Below are positions 1 through 10,478 of a stretch of 41,707 nt of DNA, piece after piece. The stretch comes from Sphingobacteriales bacterium (GTDB lineage: Bacteria; Bacteroidota; Bacteroidia; Chitinophagales; UBA2359), in the NCBI GenBank assembly GCA_016718845.1, contig JADKCK010000065.1, forward strand, positions 1 through 41,707. Reading direction: 5' to 3'. The position numbers were made by a program, and so were the translations under genes. The number at the start of each line of letters is the position of its first letter. Position 1 is the first letter of the stretch. The notes under the pieces were generated by a model. That model was not told the DNA's origin. It worked only from the letters and a program-made list of their open reading frames with translations, and searched no databases.

Positions 1-505
1 GTACCATTGGTTGTTGTGCCTCCAGCTGCCGTGATAGCAATAGCGCCTGTTCCGCCATTACAAGCTATTTGTGTAACTACAATAGGTGCGATGGTTGGTA
101 ATGGTGCTATGGTATAACATCTGTATTGACTTAAGAAAGTAGTACCATTATAACATGCTGGGTTAATACCCGCAAGTGTTGTTACTCCACCAGGTCCAAA
201 AACAATTGGTGTTGTGGCATCGTAGTTTAAGGCATAAACACGATATTCGCCCGTCAAACCAGTAGTTGGGATAGTAGCATTACAATCAGCACTTGGGTAA
301 TTATCCATAATATTGCCGTCTGCATCTACCAATAAATATACTTGTTGGTAAGGCGATTCGAAATTACATCCTGTTCCGGTAATGGTAATATTTGTACCCG
401 AACAAACAGTAGCTGTTGGATTAACAAATACCGTAGTGCTTGCTGTTGAGGTACAACCGCCATTTGTTACTGTTACGGTATAGGTAATGCTACCTACTGC
501 CGATG
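1..505 (-). CDS. Gene E, segment running off the left edge
   Basis: Reading the minus strand from about 507 in the shifted frame gives an unbroken translation to position 1: SAVGSITYTVTVTNGGC, then TATVCSGTNITITGTGCNF, then QQVYLLVDADGNI, EYRVYALNY and CYTIAPLP. It contains another copy of the YLLVD/VYALNY module found elsewhere in this gene, and at the extreme left the start of a SprB-like module (ACNGGTGAIAITAAGGT). The start of this stretch is a frame break and not a real start codon. The gene clearly continues outside the window, so its C terminus and any sorting signal are unknown. Confidence 0.65.
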
Positions 506-3500
506 TTAGGCAGGGGTGATAGCTGCTGTTGTAGCTCCTGTGCTCCAGGCATAAGTACCGCCGCCGCTTGCTGTTAAAGCACTTGGCGATGCCGTTACAC
601 CGCAATACGATGTTACACCAGCAATAGCTGCTATTGGTAAGCCTGTAATGGTTACGCTAAAGCTAGCTCTTCCGGTACAGCCGTTGGCATTAGTTACGGT
701 AATAGATGCATTATAAGTACCTGCTGCTGCATTTGCCGGAACCGCTAATGTGATAGGGTTAAGCAACAAAGTAGTTGAAGCCACATCTACAAAACCTGCT
801 GCCTCGGCAGTGTCATCGTAATCAATGCTGTAGGTGGTAGGACTACCTGTTGTGGCAGTATACAAAATGCTTGCTGTTGTTGAGCTTGCACATACTGTTG
901 GGTTGCTACCCATAGTAATAGTAGGTGGCGTATTTACTACAACAGCCGTTGTTGCTGCTGCTGTACAACCATTAGAGTCGGTAACAGTTACATTATAAGT
1001 ACCTGCCATAGCGGTATTAGCCAATGCTATTGTTGCAGGGTCTTCGATAGCGGCTGTATAGCCACTTGGACCTGTCCATGCAAAGGTACTATAGATACCC
1101 GAACCACCCGAAGGCGATGAGGTTAAAGTTATGTCTTCGCCAACACATGCTGGGCTGTCGCTAAATGCGGTGATGCTTGGTAAAGCATTAACCACCATTG
1201 TTTGACACCTTTGCGGACGACATAAAGCAGGGAAACCTGTTGTGCTATTTAAAATGGCACATACTTGGTAGGTACCTGCTGCCAAAGTATTGCTTACGTT
1301 AGTAAGGGTAGCTACTTGTGTAGGGTCGGTACCTGTTAGGCTTGCAAATGGCACTGTACCTAATACAGTTCCGCCAGTGTAGGCATCGGCAGGGGCAGAT
1401 GCACCTGCAAAAGCTACAAAGGTAATACCTACATTGGCAATGCCATTACCCGCACCAACAACATCCGACATATCAGCTAAACCAGTAGCCTCTAAAGAAG
1501 CGATTGGGCTACCTTGACAAATATCGGCAGGGTCGGTTAAAGCTGCAATAACAGGGCATTCTGTACAAACTGGCTGACCATTTAGGTTAAATGTTTCATC
1601 CACATAACAACCTGTTACTACATCAAGCAAACGCACAGTATAGGTTGTACCGCCTACGGCAGGAGCCGTTGGGAAAGTAGTTACTACTTGTGGGTCGGCA
1701 GTTGGTACTGTTCCACCTGCAATAGCAGTCATGCCGACGAGTGGATAAGTTGCACCTACTACAATATCGTATTTATACCCTGCAACGGCTGGCAGGTCCA
1801 AACTTACACTTGGTAGTGTGCTTGGGCATGCTCCGTTGGTAATGGTAGATGTTAAGGTTGGATTAGCATTTACCACCACCGTTGCTGTTGCTGTTGCACG
1901 ACAACTTGGCGTGTTGCCATCGCTTACAGTCACGGTATAAATGCCTGCATCACCTAATACTGCACTTGCAATAGTGCTTACATTATCGGTGATTGTTAAT
2001 GTACCACCAGTACCAGGTTCTGCCCATGCGTAGCTTAATGTTGCTGTGCCTGTTGCCGTAGCTGTTAAGTTAATGGCATTGCCTTCGCAAACTGTTACAT
2101 TAGCAACACTTACGATTGGATTAGCATTTACCACCACCGTTGCTGTTGCTGTTGCTTTACAAGTTTTATTATCTGTTACTACTACTGTATAGGACCTGCA
2201 TCACCTGGCACTGCACTTGCAATAGTGCTTACATTATCGGTGATTGTTAATGTACCACCTGTTCCAGGGTTCTGTCCAAGCGTATAGTGCCGGACTAGTG
2301 CCGCCTACTGGAACGGCTGTTAAGGTGATAAGACTACCAACACATACCGTTGGGCTATTTACTGTTACCGTAGGATTAGCATTTACTATGGTGAAGTAGC
2401 AGTAGTAGAACAACCGTTATTGTCGGTAATAATAACGGTATAAGTAATTGCATCGGCAAGAGTAGCACTATTAGTTACTGTCACCGAGCTACTTGTACCT
2501 ACATCGTTAGTTGTTGTGCCATTGCTCCAAACATAATCGTAGGGCAGTGGTGTGAAGGTACTTACATTAGCTGTTAAGGTAGCTTGTCCTACACAAATAG
2601 GACCATTGTTACTACCAGGCTACTGGTAGCGGATTTACCAATAGTAGCTGTACGCGTTGCCGTACAACCGCCTGCACCTGTTACTGTTACGGTATAAACT
2701 GTTGTTCCTGAGGTGGCAACAGAAGGGGTGAGAGTAGCTGTTATTGCTCCACCGGGTGCCCACAAATATCCAGTTGCCCCTGCTGTTGTTGCATCTAAGG
2801 CTGTCACAGGGCTTGCGTTTAAGCAATAGGTAGCACCTACCAAAGCAGGTGGTACAGGATTAGCATTTACCACCACCGTTGCTGTTGCTGTTGCTTTACA
2901 AGTATTAGCATCTGTTACTACTACTGTATAAGGACCTGCATCACCTGGCACTGCACTTGCAATAGTGCTTACATTATTGGTGATTGTTAATGTACCACCA
3001 GTACTAGGTTCTGCCCATGCGTAAGTAAGCGTGGGTGTGCCTGTTGCCGTAGCTGTTAAGGTGATAGCAGCTCCAACACATACTGTTGGGCTATTTACTG
3101 TTACCGTAGGATTAGCATTTACTATTGGTAAAGTAGTAGCAGTAGTAGAACAACCGTTATTGTCAGTAATAATAACGGTATAAGGGGTTGCGTTGCCAAG
3201 AGTAGCACTATTAGTTACTGTCACCGAGCTACTTGTACCCTACATCGTTAGTTGTTGTGCCATTGCTCCAAACATAATCGTAGGGCAGTGGTGTGAAGGT
3301 ACTGGCATTAGCTGTTAAGGTTAAGCTTATCCTTCACAAATAGGACCATTGTTGCTAACTAGTAACTACTGGTAGCGTATTTACTCAATAGTAGCTGTCG
3401 CGTTGCTGTACAACCGCCTGCACCTGTTACTGTTACGGTATAAACTGTTGTTCCTGCGGCGGCAACAGAAGGGGTGAGTGTAGCTGTTATTGCTCCACCG

Positions 3501-6500
3501 GGTGCCCACAAATATCCAGTTGCCCCTGCTGTTGTTGCATTTAAGGCTGTCACAGGGCTTGCGTTTAAGCAATAGGTAGCACCTACCAAAGCAGGTGGTA
3601 CAGGATTGGTATTTACCACCACCGTTGCTGTTGCTGTTGCACGACAACTTGGCGTGTTGCCATCGCTTACAGTCACGGTATAAGTGCCTGCATCTACTAA
3701 TACAGAAACTGCTATTGAAGGGTTGCAGTAGTTGCATTGCTTAATGTACCACCTGTTGCTGGTTCTCCGCCTGCCTAAGTAAGCGTTGCGGCACCTCCCG
3801 CCGTAGCTGTTAAGTTAATGGCATTACCTTCGCAAACCGTTACATTAGCAACACGATTGGATTAGCATTTACCACCACCGTTGCTGTTGCTGTTGCACGA
3901 CAACTTGGCGTGTTGCCATCGCTTACAGTCACGGTATAAATGCCTGCATCACCTGGCACTGCACTTGCAATAGTGCTTACATTATCGGTGATTGTTAATG
4001 TACCACCAGTACCAGGTTCTGCCCATGCGTAGCTTAATGTTGCTGTGCCTGTTGCCGTAGCTGTTAAGTTAATGGCATTGCCTTCGCAAACTGTTACATT
4101 AGCAACACTTACTGTTGGATTGGTATTTACCACCACCGTTGCTGTTGCTGTTGCTTTACAAGTTTTATTATCTGTTACTACTACTGTATAAGGACCTGCA
4201 TCACCTGGCACTGCACTTGCAATAGTGCTTACATTATCGGTGATTGTTAATGTACCACCTGTTCCAGGTTCTGTCCAAGCGTATGTATACGGACTAGTGC
4301 CGCCTACTGGAACGGCTGTTAAGGTGATAAGACTACCAACACATACCGTTGGGCTATTTACTGTTACCGTAGGATTAGCATTTACTATTGGTAAAGTAGT
4401 AGCAGTAGTAGAACAACCGTTATTGTCGGTAATAATAACGGTATAAGTAATTGCATCGGCAAGAGTAGCACTATTAGTTACTGTCACCGAGCTACTTGTA
4501 CCTACATCGTTAGTTGTTGTGCCATTGCTCCAAACATAATCGTAGGGCAGTGGTGTGAAGGTACTTACATTAGCTGTTAAGGTCAGCGCTTGTCCTTCAC
4601 AAATAGGACCATTGTTGCTAACTGTAGCTACTGGTAGCGGATTTACTACAATAGTAGCTGTACGCGTTGCTGTACAACCGCCTGCACCTGTTACTGTTAC
4701 GGTATAAACTGTTGTTCCTGCGGCGGCAACAGAAGGGGTGAGTGTAGCTGTTATTGCTCCACCGGGTGCCCACAAATATCCAGTTGCCCCTGCTGTTGTT
4801 GCATTTAAGGCTGTCACAGGGCTTGCGTTTAGGCAATGGGAGTAGCACCTACCAAAGCAGGTGGTACAGAATTGGTATTTACCACCACCGTTGCTGTTGC
4901 TGTTGCACGACAACTTGGCGTGTTGCCATCGCTTACAGTCACGGTATAAGTGCCTGCATCTACTAATACAGAAACTGCTATTGAAGGAGTTGCAGTAGTT
5001 GCATTGCTTAATGTACCACCTGTTGCTGGTTCTGCCCATGCATAAGTAAGCGTTGCAGCACCCGTAGCCGTAGCTGTTAAGTTAATGGCATTGCCTTCGC
5101 AAACCGTTACATTAGCAACACTTACGATTGGATTAGCATTTACCACCACCGTTGCTGTTGCTGTTGCACGACAACTTGGCGTGTTGCCATCGCTTACAGT
5201 CACGGTATAAGTGCCTGCATCACCTGGCACTGCACTTGTAATAGTGCTTACATTATCGGTGATTGTTAATGTACCACCAGTACCAGGTTCTGCCCATGCG
5301 TAGCTTAATGTTGCTGTGCCTGTTGCCGTAGCTGTTAAGTTAATGGCATTGCCTTCGCAAACTGTTACATTAGCAACACTTACTGTTGGATTGGTATTTA
5401 CCACCACCGTTGCTGTTGCTGTTGTTGCTTTACAAGTTTTATTATCTGTTACTACTACTATAGTCAAGGACCTGCATCACCTGGCACTGCACTTGCAATA
5501 AGTGCTTATTATCGGTGATTGTTAATGTACCACCTGTTCCAGGTTCTGTCCAAGCGTATGTATACGGACTAGTGCCGCCTACTGGAACGGCTGTTAAGGT
5601 GATAAGACTACCAACACATACCGTTGGGCTATTTACTGTTACCGTAGGATTAGCATTTACTATTGGTAAAGTAGTAGCAGTAGTAGAACAACCGTTATTG
5701 TCGGTAATAATAACGGTATAAGTAATTGCATCGGCAAGAGTAGCACTATTAGTTACTTGCACCGGCTGCTTGTACCTACATCGTTAGTTGTCGTGCCATT
5801 GCTCCAAACATAATCGTAGGGCAGTGGTGTGAAGGTACTTACATTAGCTGTTAAGGTCAGCGCTTGTCCTTCACAAATAGGACCATTGTTGCTAACTGTA
5901 GCTACTGGCAACGCATTGACCACTACACATTTGTAGTTGTACAAAAAGTCGCCATTGTAACAAGCTCCGCCTACCATTGGAATAGGATCAGGAGTTATGG
6001 TGTTAATGTTTGAGTCAACGGCTGGTAGCGTTGGTGCTGGCGTACCGTAGTTTAAAGCATAAATACGGTAATTGCCCGCAGGTAAAGTTGTAGAAACGAA
6101 GGTTGCACTACATGTTGTACCATCAACAACAGCCTTAATCAGACCTGCTGCATCTGTTAAAAAGAATGCTTGGCGATAAGGTGGGGTAACATTACAGTTA
6201 TTGGTGGTAACGTTAATAGGCTCACCTTGGCAAACAGTTGTTGTACTTAAACAAGGACAAGCAACAATAGTAAATGCCACACTTGTTACATCAAAACAGC
6301 CCGAAGCGGTTGTTTTGCGGATATAATAAGTACCTGCAACGGTAACAACCGATGAGGGTAAAGCACTAGTTGCTGCTGTGGCATCGGCTGATGTGCTATA
6401 GTACGATAAGGTACCTGTTGTATTATTGGCATCTGTAACAAGAGGTGCCAAATCTACACTGAAACTTGGACAAGTGTTTGTTACTGGAGCCATTGGAGCC

Positions 6501-9500
6501 AAATCGGGGGTAGCATTAACTACTGCTATAGCAAAGTTAGTTGCACTACAACCATTGGCATCTGTTACGGTTATTTCGTAAGCTACTGCATCTGTTAAAG
6601 CAGCAGTATTGGTGACAGTAACAGTATAAGCGGTTGAAGCCGAATTAGCTAAATCGGCGGCTCTGTTATCGTTCCAATTGTACGAATAAGTGGACGTGCC
6701 ACTACTTACCGTTGCTGTTAGTGTTAAGGGATTACCCACACAAACCGGCGAGTTGGTTGTTACTGCAACAACAGGCAATGGTGCAATGGTGTAGCATTTG
6801 AAAGCATTTAAGAAGGTTGTTGTGTTGTAACAACCCGCCGTAATGCCACCGGGACCGCCAACTGGTGCGCCTATGGTTAATGTAGGCATTGGCATAATCG
6901 CCGAGTCGTAGTTTAAGGCATACACTTTGTAATCGCCAACTGCCAACAAGGTTGTTGCAAAAGTAGCTGCACAATCGGTGTCTATAGCATCTACGGCTAC
7001 TACTAAACCTGCTGCATCTACCAACAAAAATACTTGTTTGTAAGTGCCTGTAAGGTTACAACCTGTTGTAGAAACACTAATAGGCGTGCCACTACAAATA
7101 GTTGTTTGCGAGTTAACATACACCGTAACGCTTGCTGTTGCATCGCAACCGCCGCTTGTTACTGTTACAGTATAGGTAGTTGTGCCTAATGTAGTTATTA
7201 CAGGTGTAATAGCTGCTGTAGTTGCGGTTGCGCCTGTACTCCATAAATAAGTACCGCCGCCTGTTGCTGTTAAAGGTGTAGCTGAACCAGTTGTGCCGCA
7301 ATAAGAAATTGTACCGGTGATAGCAGCTGTTGGAGCAGGGTTGATGGTTATATCAAAACCACCATCTGTTAAGTCACCACAAAACTCGCCATCTTCAGGC
7401 AATTGCGAAGCATCGGCTATAATAGCAGCAACAGGGTCGCCAATTATATCGCTGATAGCTGTTGTTGCGCCCGGAATACTTGCAATATCCGCAGTTCTAT
7501 AACTCATGCCGTATACCTTAAAGGTAGTTTGACTAGTTACATTTAACGCACTTAAATCAAAAGCTCCAGTAGCATTTACCTGCAATACATTGCCACTAAC
7601 TACATCTACCAATAGGTAAACGTAGCTGTAAGTAGCATCGGGTACTTTGTTACCAGTTACTGTTGTTGTAAAATTAAGCGGTGCTAATAATTCGCACGAG
7701 GCGATATCGGCATTGGTAATTGTACCTGCTTCGGCTTCACAACAATTTATGGTGTAAGTAGCCGACCCACAACTACCCGAACAATAAGGGGTAGCCGCAG
7801 TAGTTACAGCACTGTTTGTTGCACCACTAACGGCTGCTGTAAAAGCTGTTATATCGCCCGTAGGGATAAGAAACGCCCTAACATGGTAGGTAGCGTTTGG
7901 TATGTTTGGAAACAAACCCGTTTTGTTAGTGGCAAGCACTACATCGGTGTTATCAAACTGCCTACGGTTGCACCTGCATCGTTGAACAATGCATACGTAT
8001 TGCGAAGTAACACTCGAACCACTATTGACAACGCTTGGGGCTGCTTGCGCTAAAATACCACCAGGGTTAGCACCTGTAGTAGCTGGGCTACTACAAAAAT
8101 AACCCGAAGCGTGCAAATCGTTTTGTAAATTATCGGCGCCTGCAATAACAGTATAGCCACAAAGTACCGTATTTATTTGAGCAGTTACTGGGCAACTTGC
8201 CGCTGCGGTATTAGTAACAGATATGGTAATTGGGCTACTAGCATAAGCTACCGGACCTAATACGTAAGTAGTTTTTCCGGTAAGACCAGTAGCTGTTAAG
8301 CCACCATCAAGACCCGCGGCACCTGTGCCTGCCGAACCGCCTGTAATACTAATGTTGTAGGTTGAGCCAGCCGTAAGACCGCTTACTTGTACATAGTATT
8401 CATTTTGGTTGGCATTGGTTCCGCTGCCGTTTGTACATTGTACAGTAGCTGTAAATGTAGGAGGTGTATTAACCGCTACAGTAGCTGCACTAGTACTTGA
8501 GCAACCTTTGCTATCGGTAACAGTTACCGTATAAGTACCTGCTGCTGCTGCTGTTGCAGGTGGATACACCACTAAGGCAGTAGTAGCCGATGCGGTACAA
8601 GTGTTACTGCCATTGGTAACGGTTACGGTATAGGTACCCCCCGATGTTGCAGTAGCTGTAAAGCCCGCAGGGTTTTGAAGGGTAGATATATTGCTTGCCG
8701 TTGGGCTGTCCCAGTTATACGTTGGCGAGCCAAGTGTATTGCTTGGTGTAGAGGTTAATAAAATAGTACCTCCCTCGCAAGCAGGGCTATTGGCACTTGC
8801 CGTAATAGTTGGTGCTTGGTTGATAATTACATTAACCGCCGTGCGAGATACGCTACGACAACAACCATCGGCAGTAACTGTTTCGGCATAGCGAGTAACC
8901 GTTTGAGGATATGGACCAGTTGGTACAAAACCCGCAATACTTAAACTATTGCCTGTACCAAGGCTCGTGCCACCCGAGGCAGCATCGAACCATTCAATGG
9001 TATTACCCGCAGGAGATGCCGAAGGCGTTGCCGTAAAAGGCAAAGTAACCGAACCTATGCCATTGTAACAAACACTTGCCGGAGGAGACGGCGCCGTAGG
9101 GGCAGCTATGTCTGTTACAGTTACATTTACGGTGTATTTGTAGTAACATTCAGCAGCACTACCTATATTGCTATTGGTTCCTGATTTGTAGGACTCGCGC
9201 ATAGCAAAGGTTAAAGTAAATGTACCTGCTGTCATGGCAGCAGCATTAAAAGTAGTGGTTTGTGTAATTGTTCTTACACCACTTGCACTAACACTAGAAA
9301 CCGTAGGAGCTGGATTAGACGTAGCCGTTCGGGTAGAATTAACGGTCGTGTTTCCAGTATTTCCTGATGTAGGTGCATTAGCTGCGCCATCACTGAGGTC
9401 TGCAAAACCTAAATGGCCTGTAAAAGGTGATGGTAAATGGATTGCCCGAACATACTGTCACCGCATCTGTAAAATTATCGCTTTGGTGTTGACGTATGTT

Positions 9501-10387
9501 GTAATTTTTCAAAGAAAAATTAGTAGGGGCACATGTTCCCGAACTACAAGAAGCAACAACATCGCCTGCCGATGAATTGTTGGCTCTACCTGGTGTAGGG
9601 CTATTATCATCCACCCAAGTTGCACTATTGTCCGTCTGACGCGACAAACTACTACTACAACCACCTAAACAAAAGGCAGCAATTTCGTAGGCAGCATTGC
9701 CCCGAGCAGGTAATGTAGCACTTGCTGGTGGAGTACAACCGCCCGGATTGGGAATAGGAAAACCACCACAAGTACCCCAAGTATAGGCTAAACCTTCGGG
9801 TTGAGCGCCAGCAGCAGAACCTACTGTTCCTGCACCGCAACCATCGGGGTCATCGCTGTATAGCCCACTTGTAATATTAGCACCTGCTTGCGAACAATAC
9901 GCAACGGCATCAACAATGGCACCTGTTTGGTCAAACATAACAATGCGTTGTCCATCGCCATTGGCAGAAAACAAAGGACCATTGTCATAAACAAGCCCGG
10001 CTGAAGAACAACCACAAGCAGTTACATCTATTCCAAATACATTGGTCCTAATCCGGACTGCATTCCAGCCATTAAAGTCGCCTTGTTTGGTAGATGAAAG
10101 CCCTGATCCCACTAATTGAATACTACTAAATAGCCACCAGCAGGAATATCAGGTGTAGTAGAAGGAATAGTGAAAATGTTGTTGTCATCGGTAGCAATAA
10201 TAAAGCATCCTACCGCACATGGTCCGCCTCCAGTAGGACAGAAGATTTCAATGAACTCTCCTAAGCCTCCTTCGCCGTTACCAGGGTCGGGTTGTACTTC
10301 GTTTAGTACCGCCGTCTGCCCCATGCTCCACTGAGCATAAAAAAGCAGCGGAATGACGATTAATAAAAGTTTGAAAAACTTTTTCAT
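1..10387 (-). CDS. Gene E: giant secreted lamin-tail/Ig-like repeat surface protein, partial and frameshifted
   Basis: This gene starts at 10387 with a signal peptide (MKKFFKLLLIVIPLLFYAQWSMGQ) of which the last residues GQ mark the likely cleavage site, and it runs off the left edge, so at least 3,400 residues are encoded. The order is a lamin-tail domain, then about 1,200 residues of mixed Ig-like/PKD-like modules, then a tract of nearly identical Ig-like repeats, then more Ig-like modules. The product is probably exported and surface-bound or shed, acting as an adhesin or matrix protein. The reading frame breaks near 10117, 9424, 5764, 5500, 5460, 4845, 3850, 3725, 3345, 2605, 2385, 2270, 2190 and 507. 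Reading across the breaks I translated (10117, 9424, 507) gives continuous protein, and breaks inside the repeats differ from sister copies by small indels. I therefore treat it as one gene with probable sequence errors; a real pseudogene cannot be excluded. The end of the protein is not visible. Confidence 0.8.
506..2137 (-). CDS. Gene E, distal Ig-like segment
   Basis: An open stretch of about 543 residues continuing the repeat tract. It begins in the middle of a TVCEGN-type module and passes into divergent modules with cysteine pairs (SITNGACPSTLPS; CTECPVIAALTDPADICQGS; CVGEDITLTSSPSGG; CGVTASPSALTASGGG). The style is CHU_C-associated Ig-like and PKD-like. The frame is lost upstream near 2190, where one A is missing compared with the sister copy at about 4190, and downstream at about 507, after the residues AAITPA. 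No enzymatic signature is visible; the role is structural as part of the surface protein. Confidence 0.7.
   Translation of the reverse strand: MVVNANPIVSVANVTVCEGNAINLTATATGTATLSYAWAEPGTGGTLTITDNVSTIASAVLGDAGIYTVTVSDGNTPSCRATATATVVVNANPTLTSTITNGACPSTLPSVSLDLPAVAGYKYDIVVGATYPLVGMTAIAGGTVPTADPQVVTTFPTAPAVGGTTYTVRLLDVVTGCYVDETFNLNGQPVCTECPVIAALTDPADICQGSPIASLEATGLADMSDVVGAGNGIANVGITFVAFAGASAPADAYTGGTVLGTVPFASLTGTDPTQVATLTNVSNTLAAGTYQVCAILNSTTGFPALCRPQRCQTMVVNALPSITAFSDSPACVGEDITLTSSPSGGSGIYSTFAWTGPSGYTAAIEDPATIALANTAMAGTYNVTVTDSNGCTAAATTAVVVNTPPTITMGSNPTVCASSTTASILYTATTGSPTTYSIDYDDTAEAAGFVDVASTTLLLNPITLAVPANAAAGTYNASITVTNANGCTGRASFSVTITGLPIAAIAGVTSYCGVTASPSALTASGGGTYAWSTGATTAAITPA
2140..5890 (-). 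repeat. Higher-order tandem repeat of Ig-like modules inside gene E
   Basis: The tract is built from modules of about 260-266 bp (about 87 residues), each ending in ATATATVVVN followed by NANP or NTNP. Several module types (those beginning PICEGQ, TVCVGS, TVCEGN and YCLNASP) recur in a fixed order, giving a larger unit. The same landmark, the SNNGPICEG junction, lies near 5883, 4611, 3349 and 2607, so the larger unit is about 1.27 kb twice and then a shortened 0.74 kb. Long stretches are identical at DNA level between copies. Nearly all copies carry small indels against their sisters, which is why the coding frame is fragmented here. This is where an assembly would be expected to collapse or mis-polish. 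Confidence 0.8.
5753..9235 (-). CDS. Gene E, central segment: mixed Ig-like/PKD-like modules
   Basis: This is the longest uninterrupted stretch of gene E, about 1,160 residues. Its true open frame extends up to about 9424, because the residues before the first Met read sensibly. It contains CHU_C-associated Ig-like modules (for example CGTTGSATPLTATGGGTYLW then YTVTVTSGGC), SprB/PKD-like modules ending TVTVTDSKGC, and three copies of a module with the paired motifs YLLVD-like and VYALNY-like (about 7340-7660, 6770-7065 and 5910-6195). Paired Cys residues are frequent, as expected for a protein that folds outside the cell. There is no catalytic motif. It is probably a structural or adhesive stalk. 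The segment ends where the sequence changes from the sister copies near 5764 (a base lost in the TSSSV region). Confidence 0.75.
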   Translation of the reverse strand: MTAGTFTLTFAMRESYKSGTNSNIGSAAECYYKYTVNVTVTDIAAPTAPSPPASVCYNGIGSVTLPFTATPSASPAGNTIEWFDAASGGTSLGTGNSLSIAGFVPTGPYPQTVTRYAETVTADGCCRSVSRTAVNVIINQAPTITASANSPACEGGTILLTSTPSNTLGSPTYNWDSPTASNISTLQNPAGFTATATSGGTYTVTVTNGSNTCTASATTALVVYPPATAAAAGTYTVTVTDSKGCSSTSAATVAVNTPPTFTATVQCTNGSGTNANQNEYYVQVSGLTAGSTYNISITGGSAGTGAAGLDGGLTATGLTGKTTYVLGPVAYASSPITISVTNTAAASCPVTAQINTVLCGYTVIAGADNLQNDLHASGYFCSSPATTGANPGGILAQAAPSVVNSGSSVTSQYVCIVQRCRCNRRQFDNTDVVLATNKTGLFPNIPNATYHVRAFLIPTGDITAFTAAVSGATNSAVTTAATPYCSGSCGSATYTINCCEAEAGTITNADIASCELLAPLNFTTTVTGNKVPDATYSYVYLLVDVVSGNVLQVNATGAFDLSALNVTSQTTFKVYGMSYRTADIASIPGATTAISDIIGDPVAAIIADASQLPEDGEFCGDLTDGGFDITINPAPTAAITGTISYCGTTGSATPLTATGGGTYLWSTGATATTAAITPVITTLGTTTYTVTVTSGGCDATASVTVYVNSQTTICSGTPISVSTTGCNLTGTYKQVFLLVDAAGLVVAVDAIDTDCAATFATTLLAVGDYKVYALNYDSAIMPMPTLTIGAPVGGPGGITAGCYNTTTFLNAFKCYTIAPLPVVAVTTNSPVCVGNPLTLTATVSSGTSTYSYNWNDNRAADLANSASTAYTVTVTNTAALTDAVAYEITVTDANGCSATNFAIAVVNATPDLAPMAPVTNTCPSFSVDLAPLVTDANNTTGTLSYYSTSADATAATSALPSSVVTVAGTYYIRKTTASGCFDVTSVAFTIVACPCLSTTTVCQGEPINVTTNNCNVTPPYRQAFFLTDAAGLIKAVVDGTTCSATFVSTTLPAGNYRIYALNYGTPAPTLPAVDSNINTITPDPIPMVGGACYNGDFLYNYKCVVVNALPVATVSNNGPICEGQALTLTANVSTFTPLPYDYVWSNGTTTNDVGTSSRCK
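9390..10387 (-). CDS. Gene E, N-terminal segment: signal peptide and lamin-tail domain
   Basis: The first 91 codons (10112-10387) hold the signal peptide and the start of a lamin-tail (LTD) fold: LNEVQPDPGNGEGGLGEFIE followed by GGYLVVF. The frame then breaks near 10117, where one missing T would convert FN-stop into FNLVGSG and join the next open segment, 9390-10112. That segment completes the LTD (NGDGQRIVMFDQTGAIVDAV, then a Trp/Pro/Gly-rich loop and SPTPGRANNS, the usual LTD ending). The frame breaks again at a run of four T (coding strand, near 9424); removing one T continues as FTGHLGFADLSDG into the next segment. LTDs in secreted bacterial proteins are stand-alone beta-sandwich modules, often at the N terminus of surface proteins. 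Confidence 0.75.
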
Positions 10388-10478
10388 TAGTCTATGTTTT
10401 TGATTTTATTTCTAATTAAAGGTGTTGTTACGTTTAAAGTTAAGTGTAATTGACTTAGTATGTTCTTAAACACCCTTA

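Noticed and set aside
4225..4446. Plus-strand open frames opposite the gene E repeats, recurring at 5515-5721
   Set aside because: They recur because the repeats recur. The valine/proline-rich peptides are shadows of Ig-like modules on the minus strand.
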